From assembly GCA_945869355.1 (NCBI GenBank), contig CAMBPA010000122.1, forward strand, positions 1 through 5,327: DNA of 5,327 bases, read 5' to 3'. A model generated the notes under the pieces. That model was not told where the DNA came from. It saw only the letters and a program-made list of their open reading frames with translations, and did no database searches. Numbering within the stretch: position 1 is the stretch's first letter; each line of letters starts with the position of its first letter. Below are positions 1-5,327 of the stretch, piece after piece. Origin of the DNA: Bordetella parapertussis. Its GTDB lineage: Bacteria; Pseudomonadota; Gammaproteobacteria; Burkholderiales; Burkholderiaceae_B. The translations under genes and the position numbers were made by a program.

Positions 1-538
1 TTAACAATGCAGCTTCAGTGTGCACCACGCGCATACCGCGTCCACCACCGCCTCCAGCCGCCTTAATAATGACCGGATAACCCACGTCGCGTGCGATACG
101 CAGAATTTCTTGCTGATCGTCGGGCAAGGCGCCAGGCGAGCCAGGCACAACCGGCACTCCCGCTTCAATCATGGCGTTCTTGGCGCTGACTTTATCGCCC
201 ATCAAACGGATCGACTCAGGGCGCGGCCCAATAAACACAAAGCCACTTTTCTCGACGCGATCTGCGAAATCTGCGTTCTCAGACAGAAAACCATAGCCAG
301 GGTGGATCGCCTCGGCGTCTGTCACTTCAGCCGCCGCAATAATGGCGGGCATATTCAGATAGCTATCGCGTGAAGCGGGTGGTCCGATGCAGACGGACTC
401 ATCAGCTAAACGGACATACTTGGCATCACGATCTGCCTCGGAGTGCACCACAACAGTTTTGATACCCATCTCGCGGCAGGCGCGCTGAATACGCAGCGCG
501 ATCTCGCCACGGTTAGCGATCAGAATCTTGTCAAACAT
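1..538 (-). CDS. accC: Biotin carboxylase subunit of acetyl-CoA carboxylase, 3'-truncated by window edge
   Basis: This gene encodes the ATP-dependent enzyme that carboxylates the biotin of BCCP in the cytoplasm, the first half-reaction of acetyl-CoA carboxylase. The 179 visible codons start [17 protein letters not shown], the hallmark N-terminus of biotin carboxylases. They continue with [14 protein letters not shown] (residues 80-93), the ATP-binding lysine K116 in MGDK, and K159 followed by the glycine-rich loop GGGGGRGMR (162-170). K116 and K159 fall at the same positions as in the E. coli enzyme. The family is about 450 residues, so roughly 60% (rest of the ATP-grasp domain and the C-terminal domain) lies beyond base 1. 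The ATG begins one base after the accB stop codon, and no clear Shine-Dalgarno sequence precedes it, so translational coupling to accB is inferred. The closest alternatives are pyruvate or propionyl-CoA carboxylase subunits, but the accB neighbour argues against them. Confidence 0.97.
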   Translation of the reverse strand, partial: MFDKILIANRGEIALRIQRACREMGIKTVVVHSEADRDAKYVRLADESVCIGPPASRDSYLNMPAIIAAAEVTDAEAIHPGYGFLSENADFADRVEKSGFVFIGPRPESIRLMGDKVSAKNAMIEAGVPVVPGSPGALPDDQQEILRIARDVGYPVIIKAAGGGGGRGMRVVHTEAALL

Positions 539-539
539 G

Positions 540-989
540 TCAGACAATCACAAACAAGGGTTGACCGTATTCAACGGGCTCACCGTTTTGTACGAGAATC
601 TCTTTAATGACACCGGATTTATCCGCTTCGATTTCATTGAGCAACTTCATCGCTTCAATAATGCAGAGCGGCTCACCCTCTTTCACTGTCTGACCAACCT
701 CTACAAATACCGGTGCCGCGGGATTAGATGCGCGATAGAACGTCCCCACCATCGGCGCCTTGACCGTGTGCCCCTGCACAACAGGAGCGGCTGCGGGCGC
801 GGCGGCAACCGCCTCAGCACCCGCAGCCGGTGCTGGCGCATACGCAGCGGGTGGTGCGTAGGCAACGGGCTGCACCGCTTGTGAAAACTTAACAATCCTA
901 ACCTTGCCCTCCCCTTCGGTGATTTCGAGCTCAGCAATGCCTGACTCCGCGACGAGATCGATCAAAGTTTTTAGTTTTCGCAAATCCAT
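540..989 (-). CDS. accB: Biotin carboxyl carrier protein (BCCP) of acetyl-CoA carboxylase
   Basis: This 149-residue protein carries the covalently bound biotin between biotin carboxylase and carboxyltransferase in fatty-acid synthesis. Residues 1-35 form the conserved N-terminal segment ([20 protein letters not shown]). Residues 36-73 are a flexible Ala/Pro-rich linker. Residues 74-149 are the biotinyl domain, with the biotin-accepting lysine K115 in [12 protein letters not shown]. The segment [19 protein letters not shown] (82-100) aligns without gaps to the E. coli region that forms the BCCP 'thumb', so this is the acetyl-CoA carboxylase type rather than a generic biotinyl domain. Length is close to E. 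coli AccB. The start was chosen because it matches the family N-terminus; only a weak Shine-Dalgarno (around GGA) precedes it. The gene lies 57 bp downstream of aroQ and one base upstream of accC, the usual aroQ-accB-accC order. Confidence 0.98.
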   Translation of the reverse strand: MDLRKLKTLIDLVAESGIAELEITEGEGKVRIVKFSQAVQPVAYAPPAAYAPAPAAGAEAVAAAPAAAPVVQGHTVKAPMVGTFYRASNPAAPVFVEVGQTVKEGEPLCIIEAMKLLNEIEADKSGVIKEILVQNGEPVEYGQPLFVIV

Positions 990-1023
990 AGTAATTCCGT
1001 ATAGTGCTGTTAAATAAGGGGGT

Positions 1024-1045
1024 GGTCGGCCAAGTTTGCCGAGCC
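1024..1045 (-). other. Small hairpin in the aroQ-accB gap
   Basis: The transcript-strand sequence between the aroQ stop and accB can fold with stem TCGGC/GCCGA around a 7-nt loop, extended by two G-C pairs across one bulged base. The sequence after it is C-rich (ACCCCC) and not a U-tract, so it does not look like an intrinsic terminator. A role in RNA processing or in slowing decay between the two cistrons is possible but is only inference, and a 5-bp core stem can occur by chance. Confidence 0.3.
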
Positions 1046-1046
1046 G

Positions 1047-1493
1047 TTAAGCAGCCGTCTGGTAGTTGACCGCAAAGCGCAGCGCCGCCTCATAGCCATC
1101 AGGACCTAATCCGGCAATGACGCCGACTGCAAGATCCGATAAGAACGAGTGGTGCCGAAATTCTTCACGCTTGTAAACGTTAGAGAGGTGCACCTCAATA
1201 AAGGAAATCTTGACTGCCGCCAATGCATCTCGGATCGCGACACTCGTATGGGTATAGGCGCCAGCATTCATCATGATGAAGTCGGTGCTGTCGGTCCGGG
1301 CTGACTGAATGCGATCAACCAGCTCACCCTCGTGATTGCTCTGGTAGGTGGACAGCTCTACTCCTAGCTCTTTAGCGAGACCTAGAAGCCTTGCATCGAT
1401 CTGGGCGAGTGTGGTGTGACCATAAACACTGGGCTCACGCAGCCCGAGTAGATTCAGGTTGGGACCGTTCAAAACGAGAATTTTTTTTGCCAT
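1047..1493 (-). CDS. aroQ: Type II 3-dehydroquinate dehydratase (shikimate pathway)
   Basis: This 148-residue cytoplasmic enzyme converts 3-dehydroquinate to 3-dehydroshikimate. It has all the type II landmarks: [10 protein letters not shown] (8-17), R19 and catalytic Y24 in [21 protein letters not shown] (50-63), substrate-binding N76 before [13 protein letters not shown], general acid H102 in EVHLSN, R113 in REEFR, and the C-terminal [11 protein letters not shown]. Length is typical of the family (about 145-150). A longer reading frame extends upstream to a TTG at 1553. I reject that start because its 20 extra residues do not resemble the family and would begin only a few bases from the predicted transcription start. 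The chosen ATG ([12 protein letters not shown]) has only a weak GAG as Shine-Dalgarno. The gene is first in the aroQ-accB-accC operon. A run of eight A occurs at codons 2-5. N76 is followed by Ala-Gly rather than the Pro I expect most often. Confidence 0.97.
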   Translation of the reverse strand: MAKKILVLNGPNLNLLGLREPSVYGHTTLAQIDARLLGLAKELGVELSTYQSNHEGELVDRIQSARTDSTDFIMMNAGAYTHTSVAIRDALAAVKISFIEVHLSNVYKREEFRHHSFLSDLAVGVIAGLGPDGYEAALRFAVNYQTAA

Positions 1494-1503
1494 GAGGTCG
1501 CTC

Positions 1504-1518
1504 AAGCACAGGGTGCTT
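1504..1518 (-). other. Perfect 6-bp hairpin in the aroQ 5' leader
   Basis: In the predicted leader of aroQ the RNA reads AAGCAC-CCT-GTGCTT, a perfect 6-bp stem with a 3-nt loop. It ends immediately before the GAG (1501-1503) that is the only Shine-Dalgarno-like triplet upstream of the start at 1493. The stem may help present or restrict the ribosome site. No terminator-like U-run follows it. Function is inferred and unproven. Confidence 0.35.
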
Positions 1519-1563
1519 CGTTTGCCACAGAATGCGACAACAAAGACAGTCAAGCTGTGCGCA

Positions 1564-1592
1564 TTTATAGGCTAAATTCCGCGATTTGTCTA
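1564..1592 (-). promoter_or_regulatory. Predicted sigma70-type promoter of the aroQ-accB-accC operon
   Basis: On the minus strand the -35 hexamer is TAGACA (1587-1592, five of six consensus bases), the spacer is the ideal 17 bp, and the -10 hexamer is TATAAA (1564-1569, five of six). Transcription would start near 1556-1558, giving a leader of about 64 nt before the aroQ ATG. The promoter begins one base past the stop codon of the tlpA-like gene, so aroQ-accB-accC can be expressed independently of it. No terminator is visible between the two genes, so some read-through is likely. Confidence 0.65.
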
Positions 1593-1593
1593 T

Positions 1594-2172
1594 CTACGTC
1601 TTCGAATTTACTATTAGTTTACTGATTCGACGTTGTAAGTCTTCAGGCTCTACCTGACCCAAAATTGTGTCGAATATAGTGCCATCTTCGCTTAAAAGAA
1701 CGGTAAAAGGTAGGCCACCTGCTGCATTTCCGAGGGCTCTTACCATTGAAATTCCGGCATGCCCCGCAACAAGCAACTTGTAAGATACTGGTATTTTAGC
1801 GACAAACTGCTTGATGTTAGATTCTGTATCAATACCGATGCCAACAAAACCAAGTTTTGGTGAGTTTTTTGCAATGGCATCGAGATAAGGCATCTCTTGG
1901 ACGCAGGGTGCACACCAGGTTGCCCAAAAATTCACAACCGTCGGACGGCCTAAGTACTCACGCAGCGCGAAGGGCCTCCCGTCTAGGTCTGGCAGACTCG
2001 CGCCATAAAACGCGCCTGGATCCGCCTTGGCCGAACTGTCGCTAGGCGCCTGCACCCCGATCGCCCGGTTGGCAGCTGGCGCTCTACTCGATGACGATTT
2101 CCAGGCAAACCAGGCGGTACCAAGCATCGCAGCCAGACCGCCCGCACCAAACAGAATTGTTCTTCGTTTCAT
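1594..2172 (-). CDS. Membrane-anchored TlpA/ResA-like thioredoxin-fold thiol-disulfide oxidoreductase
   Basis: The 192-residue protein begins with a basic MKRR and a hydrophobic segment (about residues 5-24, ending WFAW), which predicts a single N-terminal membrane anchor. I see no lipobox, and no clear AXA-type signal-peptidase cleavage. A Ser/Ala-rich linker follows (25-58). The thioredoxin fold runs from about 59 to 190: PDLDGRPFAL, the strand VVNFWATWCAPC with active-site C87 and C90, and the cis-proline P155 in GGLPFT. This places the catalytic domain in the periplasm, where such proteins reduce or exchange cysteines, for example in cytochrome c maturation; the actual partner is unknown. 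The reading frame continues upstream to a GTG at 2256, but residues before MKRR lack family character. ATGs at 2184 and 2181 are also possible and would add four or three residues. The last third is markedly more AT-rich than the first. It diverges from mpl. Confidence 0.9.
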   Translation of the reverse strand: MKRRTILFGAGGLAAMLGTAWFAWKSSSSRAPAANRAIGVQAPSDSSAKADPGAFYGASLPDLDGRPFALREYLGRPTVVNFWATWCAPCVQEMPYLDAIAKNSPKLGFVGIGIDTESNIKQFVAKIPVSYKLLVAGHAGISMVRALGNAAGGLPFTVLLSEDGTIFDTILGQVEPEDLQRRISKLIVNSKT

Positions 2173-2179
2173 AAGCCAC

Positions 2180-2208
2180 ATCATAGCGTCAGATCGAATG
2201 GATGCCGA
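2180..2208 (-). promoter_or_regulatory. Candidate promoter of the tlpA-like gene
   Basis: On the minus strand TCGGCA (2203-2208, four of six -35 bases) is separated by exactly 17 bp from TATGAT (2180-2185, five of six -10 bases). Transcription would begin at about 2172-2173, on or next to the A of the proposed ATG at 2172. That ATG has no Shine-Dalgarno sequence. Together these suggest a leaderless or nearly leaderless message. The same bases include the ATG at 2184, which could not be the start codon if this promoter is used. The prediction comes from hexamer matching only. Confidence 0.4.
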
Positions 2209-2244
2209 GAGAGGAATGACCTCAAACGCTAGGCACTCTCCCTC

Positions 2245-2250
2245 TACAAT
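2245..2250 (+). promoter_or_regulatory. Candidate -10 element for mpl
   Basis: TACAAT matches five of six bases of the -10 consensus and lies 18 bp before the mpl start codon, on the correct strand of the divergent intergenic region. The -35 region is poor: CTCAAA with an 18-bp spacer matches only three of six. Transcription would start near 2257, leaving the Shine-Dalgarno at the very 5' end of the message. The promoter may need an activator, or the true one may lie further upstream, inside the tlpA-like coding sequence. Confidence 0.3.
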
Positions 2251-2256
2251 GCGCAC

Positions 2257-2262
2257 AGGAGA
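2257..2262 (+). promoter_or_regulatory. Strong ribosome binding site of mpl
   Basis: AGGAGA lies 6 nt upstream of the ATG at 2269. It is the strongest Shine-Dalgarno sequence in the window and fixes the mpl start. Every other gene here has a weak or absent one. Confidence 0.8.
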
Positions 2263-2268
2263 TTAGTC

Positions 2269-3636
2269 ATGCATCTGCATATTTTGGGAATCTGCGGCAC
2301 GTTTATGGGCAGCCTGGCGCTAATCGCGCGCGCAGCCGGTCATCGCGTCACGGGTTGCGACGCAGGCGTCTACCCTCCCATGAGCACCCAGCTCGAGGAG
2401 CAAGGTATCACGCTCATTGAAGGCTTTGAGGCAGATCAACTCGCGCTTAAGCCTGACCTCTTTGTGATTGGTAATGTCGTCACCCGAGGCAACTCCTTAA
2501 TGGAAGCCATTCTAGATGCCGGCCTGCCGTACACCTCAGGCCCGCAGTGGCTTGGCGAGCATGTTTTACAAGGTCAGCATGTTCTTGCGGTTGCAGGCAC
2601 ACATGGCAAGACAACCACAAGCTCGATGCTGGCATGGGTTCTGCAATGCGCGGGTAAACAACCTAACTTTTTAATTGGCGGCGTTGCTCCCGGTCTAGCC
2701 GTTTCAGGCCGATACGACCCCGCGCAACCTCTTTTTGTCATTGAAGCGGACGAATACGACACGGCTTTTTTCGATAAGCGCTCAAAGTTTGTCCACTATC
2801 GGCCCAAGACAGCCATTCTGAACAATCTGGAATACGACCACGCTGATATCTTTCCGGATCTCGCGGCCATCGAAACGCAGTTCCATCATCTCGTGCGCAC
2901 CATTGCGCGCTCGGGCCAAGTCATCGCACCCACCGCGGAAGAGGCACTTGACCGCGTACTCGCCCGAGGCTGCTGGGCCGAACTCGTCCGCACAGGCGAG
3001 GTCTCAGGCTGGCACACGATTGAGACCAGTCCGTTATCCTTTGAGGTCAAGCGAGGCCACACCTCTTATGGCATCGTCCAATGGACGCTAACCGGCGCAC
3101 ATAATCGCAACAACGCGCTAGTCGCGATCGCGGCGGCAACGCATGTTGGCGTGGATGCGCGCGCAAGCGTCGAGGCACTCTCTGCGTTTACCGGTGTAAA
3201 ACGTCGCATGGAAGTACGCGGTACCGTTCGCGGCGTTACGGTCTATGACGATTTCGCGCATCACCCCACTGCAATTCGTACGACGCTCGATGGGCTCCGC
3301 GCTCAAGTAGGATCACAGCGGATTCTCACGGTTCTAGAACCGCGCTCCAACACAATGAAGCTTGGGACGATGGCGGCTCGGCTGCCGCAAGCGCTTAAGC
3401 CCGCCGATCTCGTGTTTTGTTTTGGTCAGCGTGACGGCAAACAAGCCCTGGGTTGGGATCCGGCAGAGGTGCTTGCATCTCTCGGGACACGTATGCAAGC
3501 GCACCATGAGATCGATTCGCTGGTCGAGGCCGTCGCGCAGGCAGCGCAGCCAAACGATCACATCCTAGTCATGAGTAACGGCGGCTTCGCGGGTGTACAC
3601 GCCCGCCTGCTCGACGCATTATCCGGCAAGCAGTAA
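2269..3636 (+). CDS. mpl: UDP-N-acetylmuramate:L-Ala-gamma-D-Glu-meso-diaminopimelate ligase (murein peptide ligase)
   Basis: Mpl is a cytoplasmic Mur-family ligase that uses ATP to join the recycled tripeptide L-Ala-D-Glu-mDAP to UDP-MurNAc, returning it to peptidoglycan synthesis. The 455 residues equal the family length. Visible motifs, in order: GICGTFMGSLA (7-17), a Mpl-type N-terminus rather than MurC; the P-loop GTHGKTTTS (110-118); EADEYDTAFFDKRSKF (159-174); LNNLEYDHADIF (184-195); HNRNNALVA (278-286); FTGVKRRMEVRG (307-318); VYDDFAHHPTAI (325-336); LEPRSNTMKLGT (356-367); and DHILVMSNGGF near the end. The ATG has a good Shine-Dalgarno. The gene diverges from the tlpA-like gene and sits 32 nt upstream of the RNB gene, with which it is probably cotranscribed. 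MurC is the main alternative, but the N-terminal motif and the DKRSKF segment favour Mpl. Confidence 0.97.
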   Translation: MHLHILGICGTFMGSLALIARAAGHRVTGCDAGVYPPMSTQLEEQGITLIEGFEADQLALKPDLFVIGNVVTRGNSLMEAILDAGLPYTSGPQWLGEHVLQGQHVLAVAGTHGKTTTSSMLAWVLQCAGKQPNFLIGGVAPGLAVSGRYDPAQPLFVIEADEYDTAFFDKRSKFVHYRPKTAILNNLEYDHADIFPDLAAIETQFHHLVRTIARSGQVIAPTAEEALDRVLARGCWAELVRTGEVSGWHTIETSPLSFEVKRGHTSYGIVQWTLTGAHNRNNALVAIAAATHVGVDARASVEALSAFTGVKRRMEVRGTVRGVTVYDDFAHHPTAIRTTLDGLRAQVGSQRILTVLEPRSNTMKLGTMAARLPQALKPADLVFCFGQRDGKQALGWDPAEVLASLGTRMQAHHEIDSLVEAVAQAAQPNDHILVMSNGGFAGVHARLLDALSGKQ

Positions 3637-3663
3637 GCCGGACAGCAAACCGAATCACCGGAT
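3621..3663 (+). other. Overlapping inverted repeats across the mpl-RNB junction
   Basis: TCCGGC (3622-3627, inside the last mpl codons) can pair with GCCGGA (3637-3642), enclosing the mpl stop codon in a 9-nt loop. ATCCGG (3621-3626) can instead pair with CCGGAT (3658-3663), which contains the weak GGA ribosome site of the next gene. The two pairings exclude each other. No U-run follows, so this is not an intrinsic terminator. A role in coupling translation of the two genes is only inferred. Confidence 0.3.
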
Positions 3664-3668
3664 ATCGT

Positions 3669-5327
3669 ATGTACGTTTTGTTTGAAGAAGAGGGGCTGTT
3701 TAAGACCGGGCATATTATGTCCGAGTCTGAGGCTGCCCTGCAGGTTGAGTCTGAATCCGGTAAACGCAGCAAAATCAAGCGTGCCAATTGTTTATTTACG
3801 TTTGCAAGCCCTACGCCCGATATCTTAATGCCCGAAGCACAAAGACTCTCAGAAGAAATTGAGCTCCAGTTTTTGTGGGAGTGTGCACCCCAGGACGAAT
3901 TCGATATTGAGACGCTCGGAATCGACTACTTCGGTCATCCGGTCAACACGCTCGAAAAAACTACGCTGCTCCTGCGCCTACATAGCGCACCGATTTATTT
4001 TCATCGTCGCGGACGAGGGCGCTTCCGTCCTGCGCCGCCGGAGGTCCTTACCGCGGCACTCGCAGCGCAAGAAAAAAAACAACGGCAAGTCGCTGAAATG
4101 TCCGCGTGGGCCGATGAAATGATTGCAGGCCGGCTGCCACAAGCTATCGCTGACTCAGCGATGACGCTGATTACACGACCAGACAAAAACTCTCAGGCCT
4201 GGAAGGCCTTGGATACGGCTGCTGCCAGCCTACAAAAACCGCCTGAACGGGTGCTACTAGAACTTGGTGCTTGGCCGCACGCGCTGGCGCTACACAAGGG
4301 TCGCTTTATCGCGACCCACTTCCCGCGCGGAATCGCATTTGCCCCCGAGGCCTTGCCCTCTTTTGATCGTGAGCTCCCTCTTGCCGATGTGGTGGCCTAT
4401 TCAGTTGACGATATCACCACGACAGAAATTGATGACGCCTTATCGGTCAGCGTACTGCCCGATGGCAACATTCAAGTCGGCATCCATATCGCAGCGCCCG
4501 GCTTATCAGTCACACGCGACAGTGCCTTAGACAAATTAGCCCGTGCGCGAATGTCGACGGTCTACATGCCCGGCGATAAGATCCCAATGCAACCAGACTG
4601 CGTCATTGCAGCCTACTCACTCGATGCAGGACGTCCTACACCTGCTGTATCGCTTTACGTCACAGCCAACCCAGACACTGGCGAAATCCTTTCGCACGAA
4701 AGCAAGATCGAGCGAGTCGCTGTGCGAGAGAATCTTCGCCATCATGCGCTGGACCAAGACATCACTGAAGAGGCGCTGGCTGACCCGTCGATTGCGTTGC
4801 CCTACAACGATTGGATTCGTCCGCTCTGGGCGCTCGCACTATCTCTGAGCAAACAGCGCGATATGGTTCGTGGCAAGACAGAGAGCAACAATCGGGTGGA
4901 ATACAGCTTTTATGTCGATGGCGATCCAGACAACCCCGACACCCCCGTGCGGATTGTGCCGCGCATGCGCAACGCGCCACTGGATCGATTGGTCGCGGAA
5001 TACATGATTCTGGCCAACAGTACGTGGGGTGGATTGCTCGCGGCTAATGGTTTGCCTGGTATTTATCGTTCGCAGCAAGGTGGTCGTGTACGCATGAGCA
5101 CACACGCCCTACCTCATGAGGCGATCGGTGTGGCGCAATATGCTTGGTGCACGTCTCCGTTAAGGCGCTATGTAGACTTAGTCAATCAGTGGCAGATCAT
5201 TGCCGCCATTGAGCACGGCGTCTCGGCGCCCTTGGTCGCGCCCTTCAAACCCAAGGATGCAGACCTGTTTGCCATCATTGGCAGCTTTGAATCGCAGTAC
5301 ACCGCATGGCACGATTTCCAGACTAGT
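3669..5327 (+). CDS. RNB-domain (RNase II/R family) 3'-5' exoribonuclease, 3'-truncated by window edge
   Basis: The reading frame is open for 553 codons to the window edge. Proteins of this family degrade RNA from the 3' end, releasing nucleotides in a metal-dependent reaction. Residues 1-45 (MYVLFEEEGLFKTGHI, then basic KRSKIKR) form a small N-terminal domain unlike the tandem cold-shock domains of RNase R. Residues 46-235 form a linker region with a charged helix (AAQEKKQRQ). The RNB domain starts about 240: acidic centre D247, E253, D255, D256; GIHIAAPG (271-278); MPGDKIPMQP (300-309); VAEYMILAN (442-450); GIYRSQQGG (464-472); and TSPLRRYVDLVNQ (495-507), the conserved arginine-containing motif. 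The usual fourth Asp is Glu. The C-terminal RNA-binding region is probably beyond 5327. The ATG has a weak GGA ribosome site 6 nt upstream. A run of eight A lies at 4072-4079. I cannot assign RNase II or R specifically. Confidence 0.92.
   Translation, partial: MYVLFEEEGLFKTGHIMSESEAALQVESESGKRSKIKRANCLFTFASPTPDILMPEAQRLSEEIELQFLWECAPQDEFDIETLGIDYFGHPVNTLEKTTLLLRLHSAPIYFHRRGRGRFRPAPPEVLTAALAAQEKKQRQVAEMSAWADEMIAGRLPQAIADSAMTLITRPDKNSQAWKALDTAAASLQKPPERVLLELGAWPHALALHKGRFIATHFPRGIAFAPEALPSFDRELPLADVVAYSVDDITTTEIDDALSVSVLPDGNIQVGIHIAAPGLSVTRDSALDKLARARMSTVYMPGDKIPMQPDCVIAAYSLDAGRPTPAVSLYVTANPDTGEILSHESKIERVAVRENLRHHALDQDITEEALADPSIALPYNDWIRPLWALALSLSKQRDMVRGKTESNNRVEYSFYVDGDPDNPDTPVRIVPRMRNAPLDRLVAEYMILANSTWGGLLAANGLPGIYRSQQGGRVRMSTHALPHEAIGVAQYAWCTSPLRRYVDLVNQWQIIAAIEHGVSAPLVAPFKPKDADLFAIIGSFESQYTAWHDFQTS

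Noticed and set aside
20..373. Plus-strand open frame of 117 codons antisense to accC
   Set aside because: It lies entirely opposite a well-matched accC; the translation has no recognisable motif and is His/Arg-rich as expected of an antisense shadow.
528..884. Plus-strand open frame of 118 codons antisense to accB
   Set aside because: It is opposite the accB linker and biotinyl domain, and its Arg/Gly/Cys-rich tail reflects the Ala/Pro codons of the other strand.
1494..1553. N-terminal extension of AroQ from a TTG start
   Set aside because: The family begins at [12 protein letters not shown], the extension has no family similarity, and the predicted transcription start leaves no leader for it.
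2173..2256. N-terminal extension of the TlpA-like protein from a GTG start
   Set aside because: These residues precede a typical basic-plus-hydrophobic membrane anchor, and the DNA overlaps the divergent promoter region and approaches the mpl ribosome site.
3637..3668. Intrinsic terminator after mpl
   Set aside because: An inverted repeat is present, but no T-run follows and the next gene begins 32 nt later in the same direction.
4264..5105. Several 72-101 codon open frames on both strands inside the RNB gene
   Set aside because: The long RNB frame explains this region with multiple conserved motifs; the others are shadows without motifs.
1..5327. Mobile element, CRISPR array, tRNA or rRNA, defence or phage genes
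   Set aside because: Reading both strands, I saw no array of repeats, no transposase or integrase motif and no cloverleaf-like sequence. The six housekeeping genes account for nearly all bases, so I do not claim a new system here.

Overview
The window is an ordinary chromosomal housekeeping region, most likely from a betaproteobacterium of the order Burkholderiales, perhaps Alcaligenaceae-like. This placement rests on the character of the proteins (aroQ-accB-accC cluster, Mpl, the divergent RNB-family protein) and on remembered gene order, not on a database search. Base composition is moderate overall. Coding density is high, and all six genes look intact apart from truncation at the two window edges.

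Layout. Four genes lie on the minus strand, read from right to left: a membrane-anchored TlpA-like thioredoxin (1594-2172), aroQ (1047-1493), accB (540-989) and the first 179 codons of accC (1-538, cut by the window edge). Two genes lie on the plus strand: mpl (2269-3636) and an RNB-domain exoribonuclease (3669-5327, 553 codons, cut by the window edge). The tlpA-like gene and mpl diverge from a 96-bp intergenic region that should hold both promoters.

Function. AccB (biotin carboxyl carrier) and AccC (biotin carboxylase) form the first half-reaction of acetyl-CoA carboxylase, the committed step of fatty-acid synthesis. AroQ is the type II dehydroquinase of the shikimate pathway. A good sigma70-type promoter (TAGACA, 17 bp, TATAAA on the minus strand, 1564-1592) directly follows the tlpA-like stop codon and probably drives aroQ-accB-accC as one operon. 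Mpl reattaches the murein tripeptide to UDP-MurNAc in peptidoglycan recycling. The RNB protein is a predicted 3'-5' exoribonuclease, probably cotranscribed with mpl (32-nt gap). The TlpA-like protein is a predicted thiol-disulfide oxidoreductase facing the periplasm.

I found no mobile element, CRISPR array, tRNA, rRNA or new multi-gene system. The points most worth checking are a Glu at one of the four acidic active-site positions of the RNB domain, a possible leaderless transcript for the tlpA-like gene, a sharp composition change inside that gene, and mutually exclusive base-pairing across the mpl-RNB junction.
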